A stretch of 64,000 nucleotides of DNA from an uncultured Prevotella sp. (lineage in GTDB: Bacteria; Bacteroidota; Bacteroidia; Bacteroidales; Bacteroidaceae): the NCBI GenBank assembly GCA_946999045.1, contig CAMQBR010000006.1, positions 1-64,000 on the forward strand, given 5' to 3'. Shown piece by piece: positions 1 through 8,424 of the stretch (its first letter is position 1; each line of letters starts with the position of its first letter). The notes under the pieces were generated by a model. It did no database searches and was not told the DNA's origin. It saw nothing but the letters and a program-made list of their open reading frames with translations. The position numbers and the translations under genes were made by a program.

Positions 1-79
1 AACGGAGTACAGATTGATAGAAGAAACCTTTGCGCCAGAGGTGATGCAAGACATCGTTGATTGGATCAAGGGGCTTTGA
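1..79 (+). CDS. C-terminal end of an unidentified protein (5' part outside window)
   Basis: The window opens inside a plus-strand reading frame (codons start at base 2) that ends at a TGA at 77-79. Only about 25 residues are visible, ending in DIVDWIKGL. The tail resembles the last helix of an alpha/beta hydrolase-type protein, but too little is present to assign a family. A strong hairpin terminator follows 16 bp later, which supports this being a genuine gene end. Confidence 0.5.
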   Translation, partial: TEYRLIEETFAPEVMQDIVDWIKGL

Positions 80-95
80 TCACGCTAAAAAGCTC

Positions 96-132
96 AAGCG
101 GATATACATTTCTGAGGTGTATATCCGCTTTT
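96..132. terminator. Hairpin terminator between convergent genes
   Basis: A 13-bp perfect stem (AAGCGGATATACA at 96-108 pairing with 118-130) with a 9-nt loop is followed by a short T stretch. It lies between the end of the truncated plus-strand gene and the end of deoC on the minus strand, so it may serve both. Confidence 0.8.
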
Positions 133-171
133 GTACAAGGTATTTTTTTTCCAGTTGCTTCTATTGTATCA

Positions 172-1122
172 TTAGAAGAATTTTACTTCCTTTCCTTCAA
201 TCTCGCTGAGCAACATATTCGCCAAGCGACTGGTACCTAAGCGGAACCACTTGTTGGTAAGCCATTTTTCACCTAACACTTCTTTCACAATGGTATAGTA
301 GATGAGGGCATCCATCACCGAGTTGATGCCGCCAGCGGGCTTAAAACCTATCTGAATGCCAGTTTGTTCGTAGTACTCTTTAATAGCCTGACACATTACG
401 TAAGCAGCTTCTGGTGTAGCTGCAATTTTCTCCTTGCCTGTAGAAGTCTTGATGTAATCGGCTCCAGCATACATGGAAAGGATAGAGGCTTTCTTAATAT
501 TAGATGCAGTATTTAAGCAACCAGTTTCCAGTATCACTTTCATTGGAACCGTTCTGCATATCTGTTTCAACTCTTCTATGTCATCGCACATCTCTTCGTA
601 ATTACCACAGAGAAATTTACCAACTGGCATAACGATGTCTATCTCGTTGGCTCCGTCTTTTACCGCTAAAGCTGTTTCTGCTATCTTTACTTCTATTAAA
701 GCTTGTGATGATGGGAAGCTACCCGATACACAAGCTATGTTTACACCGTCAACCTCCAAAGTGTCGTGTACAATGGCGGCAAAGCAAGGATATACGCAGA
801 TAGTAGCCACATGGGGTAGGTCGGCAAATTGTGTATCAAACTGGTTTACTTTTTCGGTAAATGCCATGATACTTTCATCAGAATCAGTTGTCTTGAGTGA
901 TGTTAGTTCAATACTTCCAAACAAGAACTTTTTTACTTCTAGCGTATCATTAGCATGTACTTTCTCTGCAATAATCTTTTGTACGGCTTGGCGTACCTCA
1001 TCATCGTCAATATTTGTATTATATTTTGCTAAGGCTTCCTCGTATTTACTACTTTTGGGGCTTGTTGCATCTTTGTTATTACCTTTTGGTGTTGTAGGTT
1101 CAATGTTTTTAGTAATTGCCAT
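172..1122 (-). CDS. deoC: Deoxyribose-phosphate aldolase
   Basis: DeoC reversibly cleaves 2-deoxyribose-5-phosphate to glyceraldehyde-3-phosphate and acetaldehyde in deoxynucleoside catabolism, in the cytosol. The Schiff-base lysine lies in DYIKTSTGK (about K225), with further family motifs KVILETG (about residue 195) and GFKPAGG (about 262). At 316 residues it is longer than the compact DeoC of about 220-260. The extra length is an N-terminal extension of roughly 25 polar, low-complexity residues rich in K, T, P and N. The ATG at 1122 is 3 bp after the stop of the MazG-like gene, so the two are co-transcribed and probably translationally coupled. It is the last gene of a minus-strand nucleotide/translation quality-control cluster. 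Confidence 0.95.
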   Translation of the reverse strand: MAITKNIEPTTPKGNNKDATSPKSSKYEEALAKYNTNIDDDEVRQAVQKIIAEKVHANDTLEVKKFLFGSIELTSLKTTDSDESIMAFTEKVNQFDTQFADLPHVATICVYPCFAAIVHDTLEVDGVNIACVSGSFPSSQALIEVKIAETALAVKDGANEIDIVMPVGKFLCGNYEEMCDDIEELKQICRTVPMKVILETGCLNTASNIKKASILSMYAGADYIKTSTGKEKIAATPEAAYVMCQAIKEYYEQTGIQIGFKPAGGINSVMDALIYYTIVKEVLGEKWLTNKWFRLGTSRLANMLLSEIEGKEVKFF

Positions 1123-1125
1123 AAT

Positions 1126-1449
1126 TTATTTTAGTTTTGGGTTATTGATATGTCTTGTTTTATCTCTGTTGGTTTTCTTTTCCATGTTCCTTTTGAATGC
1201 CTCTGTGAGATCAACTCCTGTTTGGTTTGCCAAACAGATGAGTACCCACATTACATCTGCCATTTCATCGGCAAGGTTATGTGGTTCGCCTTCTTTAAAA
1301 CTTTGGTCACCGTAGGTACGAGATATGACACGAGCCAACTCGCCAACCTCTTCGGTTAGGCACGCCATATTGGTGAGCTCGGAGAAATAGCGCACGCCAT
1401 ATTGTTTTATCCAGCGGTCTACTTGCTGTTGTGCTTCTTTTATTTCCAT
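1126..1449 (-). CDS. MazG-like nucleotide pyrophosphohydrolase
   Basis: A 107-residue all-alpha protein with the MazG/dUTPase-superfamily metal-binding signature: EEVGEL at about residues 33-38 and DEMADVMW at about 61-68. These acidic residues hold Mg2+ for hydrolysis of NTP or dNTP to NMP and pyrophosphate. Its single-domain size fits the short MazG-like (iMazG) group; the substrate cannot be told from sequence. It sits between dtd and deoC, an order I recognise from Bacteroidetes genomes, and is spaced 3 bp from deoC. A repeat element now separates it from dtd upstream, so it may depend on read-through or on a promoter inside the repeat. Confidence 0.88.
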   Translation of the reverse strand: MEIKEAQQQVDRWIKQYGVRYFSELTNMACLTEEVGELARVISRTYGDQSFKEGEPHNLADEMADVMWVLICLANQTGVDLTEAFKRNMEKKTNRDKTRHINNPKLK

Positions 1450-1460
1450 ATTAGTTATGA

Positions 1461-1690
1461 ACGGTTTATAAATTACTACCGTAAAGTTTTTTTTATGGCA
1501 GGTTCTATAAATTAGCTTTGTTAGATTTTGAGCTTATTTATGAGGTAAAAATATAAGAGAGAAAAGGTGTGTAGCGAACTACACAACCGAGCGAACTTAC
1601 ATTTTAAACTAAAAAGAAACTAAAAGATAACAAAACGTATTTTTTTTTATTTACATACCATATATGGTGGCAAATTATAGACCCAGCCTT
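1461..1690 (+). repeat. MITE-like repeat, copy A (plus a partial end)
   Basis: A full copy (about 1498-1690) starts GGTTCTATAAATTAGC and ends with a degenerate inverted terminus (CAAATTATAGACCCAGCC). It contains the central palindrome GTGTAG-CGAA-CTACAC at about 1570-1585 and the internal string GATAACAAAACGTAT. Immediately left of it (1462-1494) is an extra inverted right-end fragment (GGTTTATAAATTACTACCGT), so the locus is compound. It lies between dtd and the MazG-like gene and ends 5 bp from the dtd stop codon. No coding capacity is seen. Confidence 0.85.
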
Positions 1691-1695
1691 AAATG

Positions 1696-2148
1696 CTATT
1701 CCTTGTTCTTGGTATCCATACAGATAGTTACAGGCCCATTGTTTACTAACTGCACCTGCATATCGGCTCCAAACTCTCCTGTTTTTACTTCTTTACCTAA
1801 AGCTGTACTGAGATGTTCGCAGAAGGTATGGTAGAGCGGGATAGATATTTCGTGTTTTGCAGCATGAATCCACGATGGACGGTTGCCCTTTTTGTATGAT
1901 GCCATGAGAGTAAACTGACTTACTACCAATATTTCTCCGTTGATATCTTGAATAGACCTATTCATTACACCGTTGTTATCATCAAATACACGCAGGTTCA
2001 ATACCTTCTTTACCAGCCAGTTAACATCCTCTTCTGAGTCGGTTTCACCGATACCCAATAATATAAGAAAGCCCTGTTTGATAGCCGATTTTACTTTATT
2101 GTCTATGCTAACAGAAGCCTCTGTTACTCTTTGTATTACAATTCTCAT
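1696..2148 (-). CDS. dtd: D-aminoacyl-tRNA deacylase
   Basis: Dtd hydrolyses D-aminoacyl-tRNAs, and also mischarged glycyl-tRNA, protecting translation from D-amino acids. At 150 residues it has the normal family length. It shows the two active-site motifs: SQFTL (about residue 77-81) and the C-terminal NNGPVT (about 137-142), the cross-subunit Gly-cisPro motif of the dimer being GP. The N-terminus MRIVIQRV is typical and fixes the start at 2148. It belongs to the uvrC-dtd-mazG-deoC group on the minus strand; two hypothetical genes lie between it and uvrC here. Confidence 0.95.
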   Translation of the reverse strand: MRIVIQRVTEASVSIDNKVKSAIKQGFLILLGIGETDSEEDVNWLVKKVLNLRVFDDNNGVMNRSIQDINGEILVVSQFTLMASYKKGNRPSWIHAAKHEISIPLYHTFCEHLSTALGKEVKTGEFGADMQVQLVNNGPVTICMDTKNKE

Positions 2149-2260
2149 GTTACAAAGATATTTATTTTTAATGGGGATTGCAAATAATAGGGTGAGTATT
2201 GTGTATTTATTTTTTGGGGGGAGTAGGGGCTTATGGCTCGTGCAACTCTACAATACAAAT

Positions 2261-2300
2261 AAAAAAGCAGGGTTGTGATTTCTGTCTTCACAACCCTGCT
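2261..2300 (-). terminator. Terminator of the 131-residue hypothetical gene
   Basis: A 13-bp perfect stem (AGCAGGGTTGTGA at 2266-2278 with 2288-2300) has A6 on its left side, giving a U-run on minus-strand transcripts. It lies just after the stop of the gene at 2320-2715 and separates it from dtd transcription. Confidence 0.85.
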
Positions 2301-2319
2301 AACTATCATTTTATAACCT

Positions 2320-2715
2320 TTATAGCAATGTGGCAATGGTCTTGGCAACATTGCCTTCAAAGCATTTTGCTTTGCTTAGGGCAGAGTATTTCAGGTCAGA
2401 AAAGGTAAATACCTGAACGGCTATAAACTCTTTATCTTCTGAAGCGCATACCTCTACACGATAATTGCTCATGCTTTGTTTTTGTAATGGCTTCATGTTG
2501 TGAGCCTTTTCTATTATTTCATCGGCAGTGCTATTCACCAAGTTTACTATCTTTTTGCCTTCATCGGCGTTATAATAGCTAATAGTAGCCTGCAATTTGC
2601 TGCTTGTAGGTATATATATGGCCTTGCTTCCAAAACCTAAAAACCCCTTTGCTATTTTAATATTTGCATTGTTAGAAAGGGCTGCTGCCATTTCTAAATT
2701 CTTTATATTTGCCAT
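2320..2715 (-). CDS. Hypothetical protein, 131 residues
   Basis: I do not recognise a family. The protein has no signal peptide and no membrane segment. The N-terminal third carries an amphipathic stretch followed by KIAKGFLGFGSKAIYIP, and the rest alternates strands and helices with two Cys residues. Its gene has its own terminator and lies within the usual uvrC-dtd neighbourhood together with another unrecognised gene, suggesting a lineage-specific insertion. The start at 2715 (MANIKNLEMAAAL) is the only good ATG. Codon use looks like that of its neighbours. Confidence 0.7.
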   Translation of the reverse strand: MANIKNLEMAAALSNNANIKIAKGFLGFGSKAIYIPTSSKLQATISYYNADEGKKIVNLVNSTADEIIEKAHNMKPLQKQSMSNYRVEVCASEDKEFIAVQVFTFSDLKYSALSKAKCFEGNVAKTIATLL

Positions 2716-2794
2716 GATTTTGTCTATTTTTGAGATTTAATAAATATCTATATTTCTTCCCTTCTATCTATATATCTGATAAAAATAGACTCTA

Positions 2795-3223
2795 TTACCG
2801 AATAATGTGTCGCAACGCAATAACGTAATAATGCGTAGCGACAAATGGTGGGATAGGAGCTACTATGGTGTGCATATATCCCTTAATGGCTTTGCACGGA
2901 TAATGATAAAGCTTGTAGGTATGGTAGTTCTTTGTTTTTCTATAAAACGTATCATCGCTATTGTTCGAACTTATTCGTTCTGTGTGTGATACTAATAACC
3001 GTACCAGTTGCGAATTATCTGTTATAAGTGCTTCTTGTGTGTGAGTAGGTATGATATAATCGCAGTGTATGCGGTATTTATTGTTCCTTGCATTGATATC
3101 CACCAGCTCATTTCCCCATAGATATTGTTCCTCATCTGCATACTCATTTCCTGCCACACACGATGTGTTTACACCATGTGTTACAGCAATTATAAGTAGC
3201 AATATCTTAAGCCAGTGTGCCAT
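2795..3223 (-). CDS. Hypothetical secreted protein, 142 residues
   Basis: The N-terminus has a basic start, a hydrophobic core (WLKILLLIIAV, about residues 4-14) and small residues near a possible cleavage site around residue 20-25, so it is probably exported to the periplasm. The mature part is polar and rich in Tyr, His and Asn, with three Cys residues in all (two near the signal region, one late at PCKAI). I recognise no domain. It lies between uvrC and the 131-residue hypothetical gene and has a -7-like box upstream at 3270-3277. Expression of such a composition is plausible but unproven. Confidence 0.55.
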   Translation of the reverse strand: MAHWLKILLLIIAVTHGVNTSCVAGNEYADEEQYLWGNELVDINARNNKYRIHCDYIIPTHTQEALITDNSQLVRLLVSHTERISSNNSDDTFYRKTKNYHTYKLYHYPCKAIKGYMHTIVAPIPPFVATHYYVIALRHIIR

Positions 3224-3824
3224 TTATTTTGTGTATAGTAGAGATGGTTAATAATTACTTTTCGTTCTGCAAAGATACGCAAAAAGTTGCATATTCTGTG
3301 AGGAATTAGTATGTTGCAGCGTATCTTTCATCAAATTTATCGAACCAGGCTTTATAAAAACCTTTTATGGCTTTATACTCTTAAGTCTAAAAAATAAATC
3401 TTTTGTTGTGAATTAACTTTACAAATACTTCTTCATATTTTCAATATTTCAAAAAAAAAGAAATCTGTTTGAAAATATGTAAATTGTGAACAGTATTGTT
3501 AACTTTCTGTGTATCAGTAAGATAGGTAAATATAAATAAAAATCTATATCAATATCCGTATGTTAGGGTGTTATTGTGTAAGCATCCAACATTAGCCGCT
3601 TACGTTATTGTGCCGTATTTATGTTGTTATACCATTGATTTTTCGGTGAAATTTGCATCGTTTAGTGCCATTAACTCATTGAGATTGTATGATTGACTCA
3701 TATATATAGCTTCAAAGCCCCTGTAAAATAATAGAGATGTATAGCATTTTTCTCTAGATTGAATAATTGAGAAATGTTAATAAAGTAAGAATTTTCTTTA
3801 CAAAATAATCTGCAATGAATATGT
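3224..3824. other. Long AT-rich intergenic region downstream of uvrC
   Basis: About 600 bp without a convincing gene. It holds the -7-like box at 3270-3277, and around 3332-3355 a string (AAATTTATCGAACCAGGCTTT) that looks like a degenerate solo end of the dispersed repeat. The remainder is A/T-rich DNA with no hairpin that I would call a terminator for uvrC. Confidence 0.5.
3270..3277 (-). promoter_or_regulatory. Bacteroidetes -7-like box for the secreted hypothetical gene
   Basis: On the minus strand this reads TATCTTTG, matching the Bacteroidetes consensus TAnnTTTG, 47 bp before the ATG at 3223. No convincing TTTG -33 box is seen at the right spacing, so the call rests on the -7 motif and position only. 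Confidence 0.4.
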
Positions 3825-5669
3825 TTATTCTTTGTTTTTAGCATAATGAAAATGCTGGTATATAATGCTTGCTTTGTTCTTACCTATTACAGATGTAAGC
3901 TCCTCTATGTCAGATGTTTTAATAGATTTAATAGACTTAAAATGCGCCCATAATTCCTCTTTCGTCTTTTCGCCAATACCTTTGATATCATCTAATTCGC
4001 TGTGCAGTGCCTGTTTGCTGCGCTTATCACGGTGGAAAGCAATGGCAAAGCGGTGCACCTCATCTTGTATTTGTGTGAGCACATGGAACAGTTCGCTATT
4101 GGTGTTTAACCCAATAACCTGTGGTGGAAAACCAAATAGCAGTTCGTTGGTGCGGTGATGGTCATCTTTTGCCAGTCCAGCAATGGCAATTGGTAGGTGT
4201 AATTCGTCTTCTATTACCTTTCTTACAACTTCCATTTGTCCCTTTCCACCATCGGTAATAATCAAGTCGGGTAGGGGCATTTGCTCTTCTATCATTCGTT
4301 GATAACGACGGTGCACCACCTCTTGCATGGAAGCATAATCATCAGGCCCTACAACTGTTTTGATATTGTATTTACGATAATCCTTTTTAGATGGTTTCAT
4401 ACCCTTAAATACCACGCAACCTGCTACTGCATTGGTGCCAGAAATGTTAGAATTATCAAAGCATTCTATATGGTATGGGAGCTTAGGTAGATGCAATTTA
4501 TCCTGCAAATCCTTCATCAACCGTGTTTGTTTTTGCTCAGGATTAAGCTTTTCTGCCTGTTTTAAGCGGTCAAATTTGTATTGCTTTCCGTTCATTTCGC
4601 TGAGGTCTAATAGGCGCTTTTTATCCCCTCGTTGCGGTACAAAGAATGTAATATTATTGAGCTGCCATTCTATTTTAAATGGAACAATAATCTCTTTGGC
4701 ATTACTCTTAAATCTTGTCCGTATTTCTTGTATAGCAGTAATCAATAAATCTTGGTCGGTTTCGTCTACTTTTTGCTTGTATTCAAAAGTAAAACTCTGG
4801 TTGATAGTACCATTTTTAACGTGAATATAGTTGATAAATGCCGTTTTTTCGGTATCCTCTTTGGTGAGCGTAAATACATCAACATTCCTTATAGTATAAC
4901 TTACAACCTCACTTTTGGCAACGAAATGGTTAAGCTTTTCGTACTTTTCTTTGATAGCTTGTGCCTCTTCAAACTTCATTTCTTCTGCTTTTTTAAGCAT
5001 TACTTGGTAGAGAAGTTGGCACACGTTACGTGTATTTCCCCTTAAAATCTCTCGTGCTTGCGCTATGCTTTCTTGATAATCCTCGTACGATTGCTTGCCT
5101 GTACATGGTGCCAAACAGTTGCCTATGTGGTATTTTAAGCATGGCTTGTATTTACCTTGCGCTATTCCTTCGGGCGTAAAAGAAAGTTGACAGGTACGAG
5201 GCTTATATAACTTGCTAATAATTTCGAGAAGTGCATACATGGTTCCGATGTGCGAATAAGGACCAAAATACGTACCAATGTTGCGGCTTATTTGCCGTGT
5301 CTTGATGATACGGGGCAAGTATTCGTTTGTAATACAAATACTGGGGTAGGTTTTGCCGTCTTTTAATAGCACGTTGTAACGAGGATTGTATTTCTTTATA
5401 AGACTATTTTCTAAAAGCAAGGCATCCTCTTCTGTGTTGACAACGGTGTAAGTTAAATTCCAAACTTTGCTGACAAGCACTTTTGTCTTGTATCTATCTA
5501 CTTCTTTATGGAAGTAAGAAGAAACCCTACGCTTTAAATATTTGGCTTTACCCACATAAATAATGATGCCGTCTTTGTCATAAAACTGATAACTTCCAGG
5601 CTTGTCGGGCATACTCAAAACAATGCTTTTGAGTCGCTCTAATCTTGCTATGTTTTCTTCTTTCTTCAT
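3825..5669 (-). CDS. uvrC: UvrABC system protein C (excinuclease subunit)
   Basis: UvrC makes the two incisions in nucleotide excision repair, acting with UvrA and UvrB. The 614-residue protein has the expected order. First is an N-terminal GIY-YIG nuclease (PGSYQFYDKDGIIIYVGKAK, about residues 24-43). A UVR/UvrB-binding helix pair follows (KKAEEMKFEEAQAIKEKYEK, about 227-246), then the RNase H-like C-terminal nuclease (HIECFDNSNISG, DGGKGQ), and a helix-hairpin-helix region at the end (DDIKGIGEKTKEELW). Length is normal. It lies between apt upstream and the two hypothetical genes downstream on the same strand. A parS-like 16-mer lies 39 bp before its start codon. Confidence 0.97.
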   Translation of the reverse strand: MKKEENIARLERLKSIVLSMPDKPGSYQFYDKDGIIIYVGKAKYLKRRVSSYFHKEVDRYKTKVLVSKVWNLTYTVVNTEEDALLLENSLIKKYNPRYNVLLKDGKTYPSICITNEYLPRIIKTRQISRNIGTYFGPYSHIGTMYALLEIISKLYKPRTCQLSFTPEGIAQGKYKPCLKYHIGNCLAPCTGKQSYEDYQESIAQAREILRGNTRNVCQLLYQVMLKKAEEMKFEEAQAIKEKYEKLNHFVAKSEVVSYTIRNVDVFTLTKEDTEKTAFINYIHVKNGTINQSFTFEYKQKVDETDQDLLITAIQEIRTRFKSNAKEIIVPFKIEWQLNNITFFVPQRGDKKRLLDLSEMNGKQYKFDRLKQAEKLNPEQKQTRLMKDLQDKLHLPKLPYHIECFDNSNISGTNAVAGCVVFKGMKPSKKDYRKYNIKTVVGPDDYASMQEVVHRRYQRMIEEQMPLPDLIITDGGKGQMEVVRKVIEDELHLPIAIAGLAKDDHHRTNELLFGFPPQVIGLNTNSELFHVLTQIQDEVHRFAIAFHRDKRSKQALHSELDDIKGIGEKTKEELWAHFKSIKSIKTSDIEELTSVIGKNKASIIYQHFHYAKNKE

Positions 5670-5707
5670 TTCGTAAATGCTTTGTATAAAGGAATTAACA
5701 TACAGTT

Positions 5708-5723
5708 TGTTTCATGTGAAACA
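5708..5723. promoter_or_regulatory. parS-like site 1
   Basis: The 16-mer TGTTTCATGTGAAACA differs at one central base from the well-known ParB-binding consensus TGTTTCACGTGAAACA. It lies in the gap between apt and uvrC. An identical site in the opposite orientation is found at 6504-6519. Confidence 0.6.
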
Positions 5724-5886
5724 TTTTAATAATGCGCATTTGTAGGAGTGCTCATATCAAGCCTTATAAAGAGGGAGGGTAGTAGACTGCAAATAATGAA
5801 ACATCTTTTATTTGTGTGTTTCTTTTTGCTATTTTGTAGTTCTGTTGCATTCTTCTTGTTATCCATATTGTGATTTTATTTATATA

Positions 5887-5925
5887 AAAATAGCTCCTTG
5901 TTTTTGTGGGGTAAGGAGCTATTTT
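5887..5925 (-). terminator. Terminator after apt
   Basis: A 13-bp perfect stem (AAAATAGCTCCTT at 5887-5899 with 5913-5925) and 13-nt loop. The flanking A-run becomes a U-run on the minus-strand transcript. It lies 13 bp beyond the apt stop codon. Confidence 0.8.
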
Positions 5926-5938
5926 ATATGATGCAATC

Positions 5939-6478
5939 TTAAATTTGTATAAGCGTGCTAATTTCTATATCATCATCGAAATGCTGCCTGCCATTAAGTC
6001 CCTCGTTAATGAGTTCGATGATGAAATTGCAGTAAATCTTCTTAGGATGAAACTTCTTAACTAAGTCGCATGCTGCTTTCATCGTTCCTCCGGTAGCAAG
6101 TAAATCATCGTGAAGCAAGATAACATCGTTCTCGTTGATAGCATCTTTGTGAATTTCTATCGTGTCAATACCATACTCTTTAGCATAACTCTCTTGTACC
6201 GTCTCACAAGGAAGTTTGCCTGGTTTACGGCATAGTACTACGCCTGCGCCCAGCTTGAGAGCCAATGCTGATGACATCACAAAGCCACGACTTTCGATAC
6301 CTACAATCTTGGTAATGCCTTTATCTTTGTAGATATCGTACATTTCATCGCAAATAGTTCGCAAACATTCAGGATCTTTAAATAGGGTAGTAACATCTCT
6401 GAAGTTAACTCCTGGAATAGGCCAATCTGGTATACATCTCAGATGGCTTAATAATAGTTTATTGTTCATTACTAACAA
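5939..6478 (-). CDS. apt: Adenine phosphoribosyltransferase
   Basis: Apt salvages adenine, converting it with PRPP to AMP. The type I phosphoribosyltransferase signature is present as VILLHDDLLATGGT (about residues 118-131). Conserved Apt strings include PDWPIPGVNFRD near the N-terminus, IVGIESRGF (about 57-65) and RKPGKLP (about 84-90). At 179 residues it has typical length. The start may be at 6478 or three codons later (MNNKLL at 6469), which matches the family slightly better. It is the middle gene of mnmG-apt-uvrC on the minus strand, flanked on each side by a parS-like site and followed by its own terminator. Confidence 0.95.
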   Translation of the reverse strand: MLVMNNKLLLSHLRCIPDWPIPGVNFRDVTTLFKDPECLRTICDEMYDIYKDKGITKIVGIESRGFVMSSALALKLGAGVVLCRKPGKLPCETVQESYAKEYGIDTIEIHKDAINENDVILLHDDLLATGGTMKAACDLVKKFHPKKIYCNFIIELINEGLNGRQHFDDDIEISTLIQI

Positions 6479-6503
6479 GTTATATTATGATAATTATTAA
6501 TTT

Positions 6504-6519
6504 TGTTTCACATGAAACA
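6504..6519. promoter_or_regulatory. parS-like site 2
   Basis: TGTTTCACATGAAACA is the exact reverse complement of the site at 5708-5723 and one base from the parS consensus. It lies in the 74-bp gap between mnmG and apt. mnmG (gidA) is adjacent to parAB/oriC in many bacteria, which fits a partition role. Confidence 0.6.
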
Positions 6520-6552
6520 TTCTGCTTTGTTTTGCATAAATTCTCGTTTTGT

Positions 6553-8424
6553 TTATCGTCCTAAGAGTACCAAAAGCACATTTATATCGCTCGGAGAAAC
6601 TCCTGGTATTCTGCTTGCCTCAGCTAAAGTTTCTGGTTGAATGCGCTCCAATTTTTGTCTTGCCTCGGTAGATAGCTCGTGCAGATTACTGTATTTGAAG
6701 TGCCCTTTTATTTTGATGTCCTCCAAACGGTGCATCTTTTCGGCTATTAAGCGTTCTCGCTCGATGTAACCTTTATATTTTATGCTAATTTCGGCAGCTT
6801 CGGTTATTTCTTCTTTTCTATTAGGAAGACTATTAATTAGCTGTGATAGGGCAGGAATGTGTGGTACCAAGTTTGCTATAGATAGTTGTGGGCGGCCAAT
6901 TAGGTTGGCTACCTTGCACCCCATATGCAAAGGGGTAGTACCCAAATGCTGTAATACGTCATTTATTTCATTAGGTTTAATCGGTGTATTGTTGCAGAAA
7001 TCTATCAATCTATTGATGCCCTCTTGCTTCTGTTTCCACCAGTCGTAGCGAGTGCGTTTAGCTAATCCTAATTGATAAGCTTTTTCGGTTAATCGGGCAT
7101 CTGCATCATCCTGACGGAGCAATATGCGGTATTCTGCACGAGAAGTAAACATACGATAGGGCTCATCTACGCCCTTTGTGGTAAGGTCATCAATAAGTAC
7201 ACCAATGTAACTTTCGTCCCGTTTCATCACGAAAGGCTCGCCTCCTGAGCAGTTGATGGCAGCATTAATACCAGCAACCAAACCTTGTCCTGCAGCTTCT
7301 TCGTAGCCTGTAGTACCATTAACTTGTCCAGCAAGAAACAAGCCGCTTAAAACTTTCGATTCCAACGAGTGTGTTAAGAGGGTAGGGTCGAAGTAATCGT
7401 ATTCGATAGCGTAACCACCTCGGTAGGCTTTTGCTTCTCGTAAAGCGGGGATTTTGTGGATAGCTTCCAGTTGAATATGGAGTGGCATACTCGATGAAAA
7501 CCCATTTAAATACATCTCGTTGGTGTTCTCTCCCTCTGGTTCAAGGAACAAAGGGTGCTGCTCTTTGTTAGGAAAGGTAACCAGCTTGGTTTCAATAGAT
7601 GGGCAATAACGTGGACCTGTACTCTGGATTTGACCGTTGAAAAGGGGAGAATCTGCCAATCCGCTGCGCAAAACATCGTGTGCTTCCTTATTTGTATAGC
7701 ATGTCCAACAAGGCAACTGCTTTAGCTGACGGTGCTCGCCCATATAACTAAATTGGTGAAAATCGCTTTCACCGTCCTGCCGTTCCATATCCTCAAAGTG
7801 AACAGTACGTGCATCTATCCTAACAGGTGTACCTGTTTTCATCCGTGCCACCGTTATGCCATGGTGCGAAATGCTCTCACTAAAATGATAAACGGCAGGT
7901 TCTGCACATCTTCCTCCTGGTACTTTGTGCCTGCCAATGTGCATCAGGCCGTTGAGAAAAGTGCCAGCTGTAACAACAATACTTTTGGCATAAAATTCCT
8001 CGCCCCATATTGTTCGTATACCGATGGCTTGCTTATTTTGAACCAATAGCTCATTGGCTTGGTCTTGCCATATATCTAAATTAGGTGTGTAATCAAGGGT
8101 TGTTCGCCATTGCCAAATGTATTTACCTCTGTCGCACTGTGCTCTTGGACTCCAAACGGCAGGCCCTTTGCCCTTGTTGAGCATACGAAACTGTATGGCA
8201 GTGGCATCTGTAATCAACCCCATTTGTCCACCTAAAGCATCAACCTCACGTACAATTTGCCCTTTGGCAATGCCTCCAATGGCTGGGTTGCAACTCATCT
8301 GTCCGATTTTATTCATGTCCATGGTGATAAGGCACGTCTTTGCCCCCATGTTAGCTGCAGCAGTTGCAGCCTCACACCCAGCGTGTCCACCACCTATTAT
8401 TATGACATCGTATTTAAATTTCAT
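6553..8424 (-). CDS. mnmG: tRNA uridine-5-carboxymethylaminomethyl modification enzyme MnmG
   Basis: MnmG (GidA), with MnmE, installs the cmnm5 group on wobble U34 of certain tRNAs, using FAD and methylene-THF. The N-terminal FAD-binding Rossmann motif IIIGGGHAGCEAA is at about residues 8-20. Family motifs CNPAIGGIAKG (about 46), KGPAVWSPRAQCDR (about 84), the G-rich GTTGYEEAAGQGL region and the C-terminal helical domain are all visible. Length (623 residues) is standard. It is divergently oriented from the frd operon. mnmG next to apt and uvrC is the Bacteroidetes arrangement. Confidence 0.97.
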   Translation of the reverse strand: MKFKYDVIIIGGGHAGCEAATAAANMGAKTCLITMDMNKIGQMSCNPAIGGIAKGQIVREVDALGGQMGLITDATAIQFRMLNKGKGPAVWSPRAQCDRGKYIWQWRTTLDYTPNLDIWQDQANELLVQNKQAIGIRTIWGEEFYAKSIVVTAGTFLNGLMHIGRHKVPGGRCAEPAVYHFSESISHHGITVARMKTGTPVRIDARTVHFEDMERQDGESDFHQFSYMGEHRQLKQLPCWTCYTNKEAHDVLRSGLADSPLFNGQIQSTGPRYCPSIETKLVTFPNKEQHPLFLEPEGENTNEMYLNGFSSSMPLHIQLEAIHKIPALREAKAYRGGYAIEYDYFDPTLLTHSLESKVLSGLFLAGQVNGTTGYEEAAGQGLVAGINAAINCSGGEPFVMKRDESYIGVLIDDLTTKGVDEPYRMFTSRAEYRILLRQDDADARLTEKAYQLGLAKRTRYDWWKQKQEGINRLIDFCNNTPIKPNEINDVLQHLGTTPLHMGCKVANLIGRPQLSIANLVPHIPALSQLINSLPNRKEEITEAAEISIKYKGYIERERLIAEKMHRLEDIKIKGHFKYSNLHELSTEARQKLERIQPETLAEASRIPGVSPSDINVLLVLLGR

